NCBI RefSeq assembly: GCF_009931695.1
Contig: NZ_CP048000.1
Span: 2,807,501-2,871,500 of the forward strand
Direction of reading: 5' to 3'
Origin: Anaerocolumna sedimenticola
GTDB taxonomy: Bacteria > Bacillota > Clostridia > Lachnospirales > Lachnospiraceae
DNA length: 64,000 nucleotides
Shown here: one piece after another, positions 9,137 through 16,951 of the stretch
How the letters are laid out: each line of letters opens with the position of its first letter
How positions within the stretch are numbered: position 1 is the first letter of the stretch
The notes under the pieces: generated by a model
Told to the model about the DNA's origin: nothing
The model's database searches: none
The model's input: the letters and a program-made list of their open reading frames with translations, nothing else
Program-made: the position numbers and the translations under genes

Positions 9137-10036
9137 TTAAGATTTTATAGCCCAACGTAATTTTGCACATCGAGCACGACTATTGGAACTGCATTCGGCT
9201 GCTGATGGTCGAATTGCCTCAGGAGCTATTTCTCTATAGATACCTTCACGATAGAAGTGTTGGAAAGATTTTTTAACGAGACGATCTTCGCCAGAATGAA
9301 AAGTAAGGATAGCAACACGCCCGCCCTCAGCCATGGCAGCAGGTAGTTTTTCTAAAAATTCATATAACACTTCATATTCATTATTGACATCAATTCGCAA
9401 TGCTTGAAAGCATCTTTGACAGGATTTTTTAATTGCATCGTTTCTTTCTTTTTCTGGAATAAATTTCAGAGCATCTTTGATAATTTGTTGGAGCTGACTT
9501 GTTGTTGTAATATCTGCTCCTTTTTTTATTGCGGTAATAATGGCAAGAGCGATTTCTGCAGAATGAGGCTCGTCCGCATTTTCTAACAACATACCGTATA
9601 ATTCATCTTGTGAAATTGTTTTAAGACGATCCGCCGCAGAGATGCCTTTAGATGGATTTAGTCGTAAGTCTAATGGCCCATCTGTTTTAAAAGAAAATCC
9701 TCTTTCAGGATTGTCTATCTGCATGGAAGAGACACCCAAATCTGCCAATATAAAATTCAATGGTCCCGATTCGGAAGTAATTTGATCGATATTGGAAAAG
9801 TTTGTTTGCTTGATTGTTAAAATATCTGAACCATAACCTAAGTGCTCTAAACGCTCCCTTGTTCGTGGTAATTCGATAGAATCTACATCAGTAGCATACA
9901 AGTGTCCCTTTGAATTTAAACATTTAAGCATCTCTAAAGTATGGCCCCCATAACCTAAGGTTGCATCTAATCCAGTTTGTCCAGGGGTAATTTGTAAGAA
10001 TTCTAATATTTCTTTCACGCATATTGAACGATGCAT
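9137..10036 (-). CDS. rsmH: 16S rRNA m4C1402 methyltransferase RsmH paralogue, main part (frameshifted gene)
   Basis: 299 residues covering the whole RsmH (MraW) catalytic region: GLDATLGYGGHT (SAM loop), ADLGVSSMQIDNPERGFSF, DGPLDLRLNP, FQALRIDVNNE and ILTFHSGEDRLVK. RsmH methylates N4 of C1402 in 16S rRNA. It is not in a cell-wall (mraZ/ftsL) cluster, so it is probably the extra RsmH-like copy found in many Clostridia. The true start lies further upstream: the N-terminal extension sits at 10,050-10,187 in another frame. One surplus base in the run AAAAAGGGC (near 10,055) separates them. The normal protein would be about 350 residues. The rest of the gene is undamaged, so a sequencing error or a recent lesion is likely. 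Confidence 0.85.
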   Translation of the reverse strand: MHRSICVKEILEFLQITPGQTGLDATLGYGGHTLEMLKCLNSKGHLYATDVDSIELPRTRERLEHLGYGSDILTIKQTNFSNIDQITSESGPLNFILADLGVSSMQIDNPERGFSFKTDGPLDLRLNPSKGISAADRLKTISQDELYGMLLENADEPHSAEIALAIITAIKKGADITTTSQLQQIIKDALKFIPEKERNDAIKKSCQRCFQALRIDVNNEYEVLYEFLEKLPAAMAEGGRVAILTFHSGEDRLVKKSFQHFYREGIYREIAPEAIRPSAAECSSNSRARCAKLRWAIKS

Positions 10037-10049
10037 ACCAGCAGGAGTA

Positions 10050-10187
10050 TTGCCCTTTTTGAATTACCTTTGCCACAGCATCAGCATATAACTCTGGTTG
10101 CAGTTCCTTATATTTATCTTTAAAAGCTTTTGGGTGAGTACCTTTATACCTGGGGCGACGCTGATGTTTATGTTCTTGATTCTCCAT
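10050..10187 (-). CDS. N-terminal extension of the RsmH paralogue (out of frame)
   Basis: Starts at ATG 10187 (MENQEHKHQRRPRYKGTHP), with AGGTGG upstream, and reads to VIQKG. At that point the continuation NTPAGMHRSICVKEIL appears in the neighbouring frame and joins the methyltransferase at 9137-10036. The basic RRPRYKGTHPKAFKDKYKEL extension is typical of the longer clostridial RsmH-like proteins. The shift is a single extra base in a short A5-G3 run. Left in its own frame the reading continues meaninglessly to about 9924. Confidence 0.75.
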
Positions 10188-10466
10188 TCTTGCTTCCACC
10201 TTTTTAAATATCTATTTTTAATATGAAATTCAACTCGTCTGCGAAGCTGACGGTTTTAAATATTCCTACAAATTACATGATAACAAATTCATGTCATAAT
10301 AGCAAACGCATAATAAAAGAATTAAACGAACCTGTATGAAAAATCAAGCCTATAGTGAAAGGGTGCTAATGAAACCGTTTTTATTGCAATGAACGAAATC
10401 TTCATGTAAAATAGGTTAGTACTTAACTTTAAATATACATTTTTTAATTGAATGAGAGGCTTAGAT

Positions 10467-10635
10467 ATGGATCATAGAAGTTTTCGTGAATTTATAATTA
10501 GTGAGGATTATTGTAAAGGCACTGAATGGGCTGGAGTATGATATCCCTACAGAAGTTCAGGCTAGAGTCATCCCATCCGCTTTAGAAAAAAATGACCTTA
10601 TCGTCAAAGCACAGACGGGCAGTGGCAAGACTGCC
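10467..10635 (+). pseudogene. DEAD-box RNA helicase, N-terminal remnant
   Basis: Starts at ATG 10467 ([14 protein letters not shown]). After a one-base shift near 10,505 it continues [22 protein letters not shown] and ends [13 protein letters not shown]. This is the Q motif and motif I of a DbpA-like DEAD-box helicase. The gene stops abruptly after motif I and is joined to the tail of an unrelated protein, so more than 300 residues are gone. It is a deletion scar. Confidence 0.75.
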
Positions 10636-10915
10636 AGGAGCTATGGATACCGATTTTTTTAAGACATTGTCAATAAACTCTGATGAAAGAATGAACAACA
10701 GTGCTTCGCCGTATTTTTCCCTTTACCAAAAAGATTTGAACTTTAGAAGCAGGCAGGAACGCGCTGATATTGAAAAGTCTGTAAAGTCTTTTTGCAAAAT
10801 CATAGGAAAAAAGAATCTGAGAGCGAGATATACAGTTTCACTTCCAATTATATTTAAAATTTTAATCAGGTTGCCGGACAGAATCAGAGAGCAACTAATA
10901 CTGAGGTTTAGTTGA
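10636..10915 (+). pseudogene. Unidentified protein, C-terminal remnant
   Basis: The frame reads [20 protein letters not shown], then YFSLYQKDLNFRSRQERADIEKS and a basic helical tail to a stop at 10,915. Composition looks genuinely coding, but there is no start codon or ribosome site of its own. The frame begins exactly where the helicase remnant ends, so this is probably the 3' part of another gene left by the same deletion. Family not recognised. Confidence 0.4.
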
Positions 10916-10954
10916 TAGTGAAAGAAGTTTACGAGAGAGCAGGTGGAAATATAA

Positions 10955-11500
10955 ATGCCGGTTTATAAAAATAAGAGATATGTAATGTGGGTTATTGCAA
11001 TTGTTGGCTTCATAGCGGCGCTTTATTTGACAGAGTATCCTCCATATGGAAAAGCATCTGTCAAGTTACATAATGATGGATATGGCACCTTTGATATGAC
11101 TAATTATGATGGCAAGATTGTTGAATCGGTACTGAAGAACACTGATGATATGCAGGTTTATTATAAGTACTATATATGCGATTTCATCTTTATTGCGATG
11201 TTTGCTTTTTTTCAGTATATGGTTACGACCGCAATTGGTAAGCTCAGACAGGAAAAAATCCTTCGGGTGGGTTTTGTGCTGATAGCAGTAAGAGCATTAC
11301 TGGATGCAATAGAAAACGTAAGTCTTATAATCGTGACAAATAATTTTCCGGCGTTATCATATCGACTAGTAAATTTATCATCTATTATAACGAAATTTAA
11401 ATTTATATGCATGGGAGCATGGTTTGTGACCATCATTGTTATGATGATCGTCAGAAAGCGTAAGCCGATTCGAACAGGGCTTCATAATGAAAACTTCTAA
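10955..11500 (+). CDS. Four-helix membrane protein of unknown function
   Basis: 181 residues with four predicted membrane helices: VMWVIAIVGFIAALYLT near residues 9-25, a second at about 75-92 (FIFIAMFAFFQYMV), a third about 105-125, and a last at about 150-170 (GAWFVTIIVMMIV). Between helices 1 and 2 is a soluble loop of about 45 residues, probably extracellular, with tyrosines and KLHNDGYG. The C-terminus is basic (RKRKPIR). AGGTGG lies in front of the ATG. No family recognised; it is not linked to an obvious partner. Confidence 0.6.
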   Translation: MPVYKNKRYVMWVIAIVGFIAALYLTEYPPYGKASVKLHNDGYGTFDMTNYDGKIVESVLKNTDDMQVYYKYYICDFIFIAMFAFFQYMVTTAIGKLRQEKILRVGFVLIAVRALLDAIENVSLIIVTNNFPALSYRLVNLSSIITKFKFICMGAWFVTIIVMMIVRKRKPIRTGLHNENF

Positions 11501-11661
11501 TGAATCATGTGGCTGCTCAACTAGGAAAGGTTTTTCAATAGCATCCAACGCTCGCCCGATCTCAGATATGAAAGCCCGGTAATGGGATTGATGAAAATGT
11601 TAACGGATAAATTGTGCTCTTTGGTTTCTTATGAAACGGAAGGGCGCTTTTTAGTTACTGG

Positions 11662-11692
11662 CTCAACTGCTTACAAATTGTAAGCAGTTGAG
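11662..11692. repeat. Perfect 13-bp inverted repeat
   Basis: CTCAACTGCTTAC, AAATT, GTAAGCAGTTGAG. There is no T run after it on the plus strand, but the upstream base run could serve minus-strand termination. It stands 22 bases before the MerR promoter -35 box, so it may be a terminator for a lost gene or an additional operator. Confidence 0.5.
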
Positions 11693-11714
11693 AATGAAAA
11701 TATTAAAAAAACAC

Positions 11715-11745
11715 TTGCTAACGACGTAACGTCGCGTGATAGTAT
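11715..11745 (+). promoter_or_regulatory. MerR-type promoter with 19-bp spacer and operator
   Basis: TTGCTA (11715-11720) and TAGTAT (11740-11745) are separated by 19 bases, longer than the usual 17. The spacer contains the perfect palindrome CGACGTAACGTCG. A long spacer with a dyad between -35 and -10 is the hallmark of promoters that MerR-family activators untwist. The gene directly downstream encodes a MerR/TipA-like regulator, so this is very likely its autoregulated promoter. Confidence 0.8.
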
Positions 11746-11776
11746 GTAAATATAAAAAAGAAGAAAGGTGATTTAT

Positions 11777-12667
11777 ATGAAAAATAACATGGAGAAAAAC
11801 ATAACTGGCCCATCGAGAAACATCATCATAAGAACACAACAAGGAGAAATGAAAGTTACTGTGAGGAGGAATAGTGTGGAGAACGATGAAGAACATCTAT
11901 TTACAATTGGGGAATTGGCAAAACTTGTCGGAGTATCCGTAAGAACATTGCAGTATTACGATCAGGCAAACCTGCTAAATTCTACTTATACCGAGAGCCA
12001 TAAAAGAGTATATACCCGTGACGATATACTTAAGCTTCAGCAAATTCTTTTTTTAAAATCATTAGGTTTTCCCCTTCAAGAGATAAACAACAAAATTCTA
12101 AAATCAAAAAATTCGGCTGATTTAAAAAAAGTTTTTACCCAACAGCGTGAAATACTGCTACATCAAATCGCAAACTTAAATAAAATCGCTGTTACTTTAG
12201 ATCAGGTGATATCAGAGACAGAGGGTGGGCAAGAGATTAGCGTGGATAGACTGATTACCATTATAGAGTTAATGAAGCAAGGCAACCCGTACTCCTTTGT
12301 TGTCAGGTATTTTAATGACGAGCAACTCAAAAGTATTGAAAATAGATTATTAGCACCGTCTGGAGAAAATGAAATCTTGGTAGAAGAAGTTTTTGCGCAA
12401 CTGGAAAGCTTGTATCAAAAAGGTGCTGATCCCGCCGGAAAAGCGGGGCAGGAGCTTGCAGAGCGCTGGTGGAACATGGTAAATTATTTTACAACAGGTG
12501 ACATTGATATGTTGGAAAGGCTTATTTCGGCTGGGAGAGATATCGGTAACTGGCCTGAAGAAACAAAAAATATAAGCGAACCTATAGAAAACTTTTTAAA
12601 AAAGGCACTTAACATTTATCTTCTTACCAACGGAATTAAGATAAAGATCCAAAACGAACATGACTGA
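11777..12667 (+). CDS. MerR-family regulator with TipAS-like effector domain
   Basis: 296 residues from ATG 11777. After a basic, poorly ordered leader of about 38 residues comes the MerR winged helix (FTIGELAKLVGVSVRTLQYYDQANLL), a long dimerisation coiled coil and a C-terminal TipAS-like globin-fold domain (AERWWNMVNYFTTGDIDMLE). TipA-type regulators trap hydrophobic or peptide antibiotics and switch on resistance. A second start, GTG 11877 behind GAGGAGG, would give the compact usual form, and I cannot decide between them. The promoter at 11715-11745 fits autoactivation. The next gene is a YhgE/Pip-like membrane protein, now truncated, so the module probably once drove an efflux-like function. 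Confidence 0.85.
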   Translation: MKNNMEKNITGPSRNIIIRTQQGEMKVTVRRNSVENDEEHLFTIGELAKLVGVSVRTLQYYDQANLLNSTYTESHKRVYTRDDILKLQQILFLKSLGFPLQEINNKILKSKNSADLKKVFTQQREILLHQIANLNKIAVTLDQVISETEGGQEISVDRLITIIELMKQGNPYSFVVRYFNDEQLKSIENRLLAPSGENEILVEEVFAQLESLYQKGADPAGKAGQELAERWWNMVNYFTTGDIDMLERLISAGRDIGNWPEETKNISEPIENFLKKALNIYLLTNGIKIKIQNEHD

Positions 12668-12719
12668 GTTTAAAAAGCAGATTTTATCATCATGAATACT
12701 TGTTAAAGGAGAAATAACT

Positions 12720-13490
12720 ATGAAACTTACAAAGTTTTTGATAAGTAAGGGTGTTATCTATGCCATAGTTTTGGCAGTATTTTACCAGATCGCTATGGTG
12801 GGACTTTATATTTACGGTTATCATGTGCTACCAAATGGGGTTAATTTACTTACGATAAATGTGGTAAATCAAGATGGTGATAAAGGAACAACAATCGAAA
12901 AAGAGCTTGTTCCCACTTTATCCAAATCATTTCACAAAGTAATTACTGACAAGGGTTTCGACGAGAGCAAAGAGGAACTCGATAATCGGCAGATTCAAAT
13001 GATTATAGTCATCCCTGAAAATTTTGTGAATGACTTAACACTAGGAAAATCCACGATTGATTTTTATATTGATGAATCAAATACAACTACGGTTATAAAT
13101 ACAATGGAGGCAGTTGCCAAATCTATAACAGACAATTTTAACCAAGCTATCAATCAGGGTAAACTAACTAACATACTGAATTCTCTTAATGTAAATGTCA
13201 CGCAGCAAGAAAAGATTACGGAACAGTTGAATAATTCAGTAGTTCAAAATAATGTTTATATCAACAAAGCGCCCGGCAGTATGGATTATGTTATGGCACC
13301 ATCATTTTTATCTATAGCAGCTTATGCTTCTTCTATGGTTGTAGCGATTGTACTGATGAATATTTTCTTTGCTTTTATCCCTATTATCGGAAAATGGTTG
13401 CTAACAGTAAGGCAAACAGCCTCAGCAGAACTTCTGAGAAGACAGGCGGAGTCTGAATTCCATTCCCTACTGTATATTGTCAGTTTTTGA
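12720..13490 (+). CDS. YhgE/Pip-like ABC-2 membrane protein, truncated
   Basis: 256 residues. It opens with a membrane helix (VIYAIVLAVFYQIAMVGLYIYGY), followed by a long extracellular domain (INVVNQDGDKGTTIEKELV ... IDFYIDESNTTTVINTM) and a second helix near residue 205. That is the N-terminal half of YhgE/Pip-type proteins, which normally carry five or more further helices. Here the protein ends soon after IIGKW in unrelated residues, and its 3' end overlaps the opposing EamA gene by 24 bases, so the missing half was probably lost in a deletion. It is cotranscribed with the MerR gene (52-base gap, AAAGGAG). Activity is doubtful. Confidence 0.7.
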   Translation: MKLTKFLISKGVIYAIVLAVFYQIAMVGLYIYGYHVLPNGVNLLTINVVNQDGDKGTTIEKELVPTLSKSFHKVITDKGFDESKEELDNRQIQMIIVIPENFVNDLTLGKSTIDFYIDESNTTTVINTMEAVAKSITDNFNQAINQGKLTNILNSLNVNVTQQEKITEQLNNSVVQNNVYINKAPGSMDYVMAPSFLSIAAYASSMVVAIVLMNIFFAFIPIIGKWLLTVRQTASAELLRRQAESEFHSLLYIVSF

Positions 13491-14378
13491 TATGGATTTC
13501 ATGTGATGACCATTATTTTTAAACAGCAACGCAATAACAAGTCCTGCCAGCACAAGGACCCCGCCGATTATATGGTAAACCGTGAACACTTCATTCAGGA
13601 CAATTACGGCAAATACAGCGGTAAGTATCGGTTGAAGCAATGTAAGTATGGAAACTGTGGACGAATCAATATATCCGAGGGCATAATTGATTGAAAAGTA
13701 TCCACCAACCTGTGTGATCAGGCCCAGGCATAATAAATAGGCCCAGGATGGCAGGGAGAAACCATATAACGCGCTTCCCGTGGCAATGCAGCAAATCAAT
13801 AATGTAATGGTACACCCTAAGAAAGTGAAAAAGACGACTTGAATCGTACTGTTTTTCTGTCTGACTTCTTTTACCGACAAAACATACAGTGCGAGAAATA
13901 TACTTGCGATAATGGAAAACACAAAACCGGTATCGATTTTCATATGTAGGATATTATTGATCCCGATGATCATAGCAACCCCAAGAATTGCAATAATATT
14001 GCCCGTCCAATGGAAACGGTTCAACTTCTCCCTGAACAGTATCATTGCCCCTATCCCGACCCATACCGAGGAAAGATTGACAATCAATGTAGGAAATGTC
14101 GTATTGGATACAATTACAGCAGTATTCCAGAATACCAGTTCAAATGCGAAAAACATACCGCCCAATAATGAAAGGCAGATTCCTTTCAAATTCATATCCT
14201 TACTTTTTACCCGGATATAGAAAGGCAATATGAACAGCGCGGCAAAAAAAACCCTATAAAATGAAACAGATATGCCATTGACAGAAGCTTTCTTTACAAA
14301 GAATGCCGATATGGATATGCATACGATTCCAAAGAACAGCAATATCCAAGGTAACTTTTTTAATTTTCTTTCATTCAT
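13467..14378 (-). CDS. EamA/DMT-family exporter
   Basis: 303 residues with ten membrane helices in two EamA repeats (LPWILLFFGIVCISISAFFV; SIIASIFLALYVLSVKEV). The C-terminal tail is short and polar. It belongs to the same superfamily as the gene at 2413 but is clearly a different subgroup. It converges with, and overlaps by 24 bases, the truncated YhgE-like gene. There is no adjacent regulator on its own strand; upstream (14,400-14,790) lies only an IS66 relic. Substrate unknown. Confidence 0.85.
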   Translation of the reverse strand: MNERKLKKLPWILLFFGIVCISISAFFVKKASVNGISVSFYRVFFAALFILPFYIRVKSKDMNLKGICLSLLGGMFFAFELVFWNTAVIVSNTTFPTLIVNLSSVWVGIGAMILFREKLNRFHWTGNIIAILGVAMIIGINNILHMKIDTGFVFSIIASIFLALYVLSVKEVRQKNSTIQVVFFTFLGCTITLLICCIATGSALYGFSLPSWAYLLCLGLITQVGGYFSINYALGYIDSSTVSILTLLQPILTAVFAVIVLNEVFTVYHIIGGVLVLAGLVIALLFKNNGHHMKSISKTDNIQ

Positions 14379-14511
14379 ACTTGTACCTGCCTTTTTTCCA
14401 CTAATTACTAATTTGTAAAATCTGTTACATTATAACTTATTACAGAATCCTAGTCAATGCAATTGCGATATATAATATAGAATAGGATACACCTGTAGCC
14501 AAAGATAACCA

Positions 14512-14690
14512 GCTTGTGCTTGATGTAATGCGAATGGGGCGGGCTTCTGTTTCATGACGTGGCATTGGAAGTTGCCGTTTTCTAATCCTTTGTATCGAAG
14601 AATAAAATCATCACCTTTCCACAGAAGAGCTTTTATACGGTCCCTATATCTTCCACAAAAAAGGAAGAGACATTTTGAAAATGGATCCAG
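14512..14690 (-). pseudogene. IS66-family TnpB (Orf2) remnant
   Basis: Minus-strand translation gives LDPFSKCLFLFCGRYRDRIK, then WKGDDFILRYKGLENGNFQ: the core of the small IS66 'Orf2' protein (canonical GRRRDRIKALLWEGDGF). About 60 of the usual 115 residues remain, with no start and no TnpA or TnpC partner. It lies in the 409-base gap between the EamA and PHP genes; nothing else is visible there. Confidence 0.75.
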
Positions 14691-14787
14691 ATATAATGGA
14701 GATTTGGAATGCTAATTACGTAAGTTTTGTACAAACATGAAGTTTGAAATGTAATATATTAGATACCATAAAGGGATTTTAATAAAT

Positions 14788-15669
14788 TTATTTTAATAGT
14801 TTATATTGAATTTCATCATCAGAAATAAAGCAGTGGTGACTGCCTAGTTTCACGAATGGTTTTGTTTTTCCATGAAAATCACTACCGCAAGTGATAATAA
14901 GTTGTTTTTCTTTTGCCTTTTGATAAAAATAATTTGATTCAACGGGGTTGTGATAATTGCTAAATACTTCAATACCATCTATTCCGAGATTTATGATCTC
15001 ATCAAGTAGATGATTCTTATTTTTAAGGTTTACGCCGGGGTGAGCCAATACTGAAATACCATTATTACATTGTATAGTATCAATAATTTGTTCCATTTTC
15101 GGATAATCAATATTCACATAGCAAGGTTTTCCTTGTGAATAATAATCCCAGTAAAAATTAACATAGGGATTATCACCTCTCGAACCACCAGGACGGTAAG
15201 GGTTCAGTAGAGGGTGATTTTTGTAATCTGGGTTTGCCAATAATACCTCAGCAAACATTTCTCCTGACCAAGAGCTTTGCCAATAATTATTTTTTGATAG
15301 GTTCCACATATCATTTTCAGTTACCCTGAAACCAAGAATTTGTGTTTTCTCAAGTCTTTCAAGGGAAGCTTGAAAACTCTGCTTTTCAATATTTTTTTCA
15401 ATAATGTTAAAATCATTACTTTGAAAATCGATTCCATATCCAAGGACATGAAAATTAGTATTCTTATAAACACAATCAATTTCAATACCGGAGATATATT
15501 TCATGCCTTTTGATTTGGCTAGAGCTTGAGCTTCTAAGTTAGCTTTAACGCAATTATGATCTGTTATGGACATAACACTAATTTTTTCTACCAAACATTG
15601 TTCTACCAGTTCAATTGGTGAATATTCGCCATCCTCGCTGTAATGACTGTGCATATGTAAATCAATCAT
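14788..15669 (-). CDS. PHP-domain phosphoesterase
   Basis: 293 residues. N-terminal MIDLHMHSHYSEDGEYSP supplies the first PHP metal motif (HxH), SITDHNC the second, then SGIEID, VLAHPG and a C-terminal GSDFHGKTKP (DxH). All the metal-binding motifs of the polymerase/histidinol-phosphatase family are present. The layout is that of small stand-alone PHP enzymes such as the 5'-3' RNase/3',5'-bisphosphate phosphatase group, though an inserted region at about 115-190 is unusual. GGAGG lies before the ATG at 15669. It is monocistronic, soluble, and likely nucleotide- or phosphoester-hydrolysing. Confidence 0.85.
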   Translation of the reverse strand: MIDLHMHSHYSEDGEYSPIELVEQCLVEKISVMSITDHNCVKANLEAQALAKSKGMKYISGIEIDCVYKNTNFHVLGYGIDFQSNDFNIIEKNIEKQSFQASLERLEKTQILGFRVTENDMWNLSKNNYWQSSWSGEMFAEVLLANPDYKNHPLLNPYRPGGSRGDNPYVNFYWDYYSQGKPCYVNIDYPKMEQIIDTIQCNNGISVLAHPGVNLKNKNHLLDEIINLGIDGIEVFSNYHNPVESNYFYQKAKEKQLIITCGSDFHGKTKPFVKLGSHHCFISDDEIQYKLLK

Positions 15670-15728
15670 GATTATCCTCCATTATACAATTAATGTCTTT
15701 CAGGTGCTTGCTTTTTAATATCGATTTT

Positions 15729-15839
15729 TCATGAATTAAATTCAGTATTCATAGTTGGCCAAGCCGATCCCAGTAGGGAATCAGGTAATCCAAGGCTGAT
15801 AAAAGAAAGGTAAATTATAACTAATAGTAATTGAATCAT
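15729..15839 (-). pseudogene. MFS transporter, N-terminal stub
   Basis: ATG at 15839 on the minus strand, behind AGGAGGAAAT, opens MIQLLLVIIYLSFISLGLPD and continues SLLGSAWPTM before stopping after 36 residues. This is the first membrane helix and loop of a sugar-type major facilitator protein (canonical SLGLPDSLLGSAWP). The other eleven helices are absent. It is divergent from the AraC gene that probably regulated it. Confidence 0.75.
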
Positions 15840-15949
15840 ATTTCCTCCTAAACGTTTGATAATTATAATAATAACGACATATATTGATTGAAACAATCAG
15901 ATTTTAGTCGTATAATATAAAAAAAACGCCCGAATAGGAGAGGATTGAT

Positions 15950-15991
15950 ATAAGTCTACAAAAATGTGAACTGAATTTAAATCATGCGAAA
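15950..15991 (+). promoter_or_regulatory. Ribosome site with ATA where a start codon is expected
   Basis: AGGAGAGG (15936-15943) is followed six bases later by ATA AGT CTA CAA AAA TGT at 15950, in frame with and continuous with the AraC gene whose next ATG is at 15992. The 14 intervening codons read as a plausible N-terminus. The simplest explanation is that the original ATG became ATA; translation may now start weakly there or at 15992. Confidence 0.5.
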
Positions 15992-16849
15992 ATGGAACTG
16001 CAACCACATGGTACACTTGAGTTTCCATGTGCAGGATATTTAGCACAGCTTAAAGATAGACCTGAAGACATTATTCCGTGGCACTGGCACGAAGAGATGG
16101 AAATTGTATATGTCAAATCAGGGCAGCTAAAACAATACATTCCAACAAAAATGTTTAATCTGGAACAAGGTGACTGCATTATTCTAAACTCCCGTACAAT
16201 CCATCATGCAGTAGCTAATCCAGAATGTGAAATTAATTCTATCGTTTTTAGTTCTAACCTTATTACAGGGAGTAACGACTCGATATTCGCTCGAAAGTAT
16301 ATATTGCCGTTAATATCAAGTGCCTCATTTGATGGATATAAACTAAGCACATACAGTAATGAAATTGTGATAAGCAAATTCAATAGAGCTTTTGATGCAT
16401 TAGTAAATGATAGCTTAGGATATGAATTTGTTGTTAGAGAAAATTTGTCTAGTCTATGTTTTGATATTTACAGGCAATTTGCACACGAAATTGCAATAGG
16501 AGATATTGGATTGAATCAAGATAATCTGCGTTTAAGAAAAATGATTGATTACATTCATAAGAACTATTTCAATGATATTTTTTTAGAAGAAATTGCAAAA
16601 GTGGTTGATATAAGTGAAAGAGAGTGTTTACGCTGTTTTCAAAGAACAATACAACTTTCACCTATACAGTATTTATTAAAATATAGAATTATGAAAGGAG
16701 CAAATATGCTAATAGAAAATCCATCAAGTAGTATTTCTGAAATTGCAAACTTATGTGGATTTGATAGCCCAAGTAATTTTTCTAAACTATTTAAGCGGTT
16801 TTATAACTGCACTCCTAAAGAATACAGAATTAGCAGGCTACAAAATTGA
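15992..16849 (+). CDS. AraC-family regulator with cupin sensor domain
   Basis: 285 residues from the first available ATG. The N-terminal cupin has the metal/sugar-binding pattern WHWHEEMEIVYVKSG and ends with HHAVAN. The C-terminal two helix-turn-helices read FLEEIAKVVDISERECLRCFQ and ISEIANLCGFDSPSNFSKLFKRFYNCTPKEY. Such proteins usually control sugar uptake and are divergent from a transporter. Here the divergent MFS gene survives only as a stub, and the natural start codon seems to be changed to ATA (15950). The regulator may be on its way to becoming a pseudogene. Confidence 0.85.
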   Translation: MELQPHGTLEFPCAGYLAQLKDRPEDIIPWHWHEEMEIVYVKSGQLKQYIPTKMFNLEQGDCIILNSRTIHHAVANPECEINSIVFSSNLITGSNDSIFARKYILPLISSASFDGYKLSTYSNEIVISKFNRAFDALVNDSLGYEFVVRENLSSLCFDIYRQFAHEIAIGDIGLNQDNLRLRKMIDYIHKNYFNDIFLEEIAKVVDISERECLRCFQRTIQLSPIQYLLKYRIMKGANMLIENPSSSISEIANLCGFDSPSNFSKLFKRFYNCTPKEYRISRLQN

Positions 16850-16951
16850 GTGTAAAAACTTCAAAAAGATAAATGTAGTACAAGAATCCCGCATTAACCT
16901 TTGTTAAGCTGAATACATACATTATATTGTATTATACAAAGGGAGCAACAT

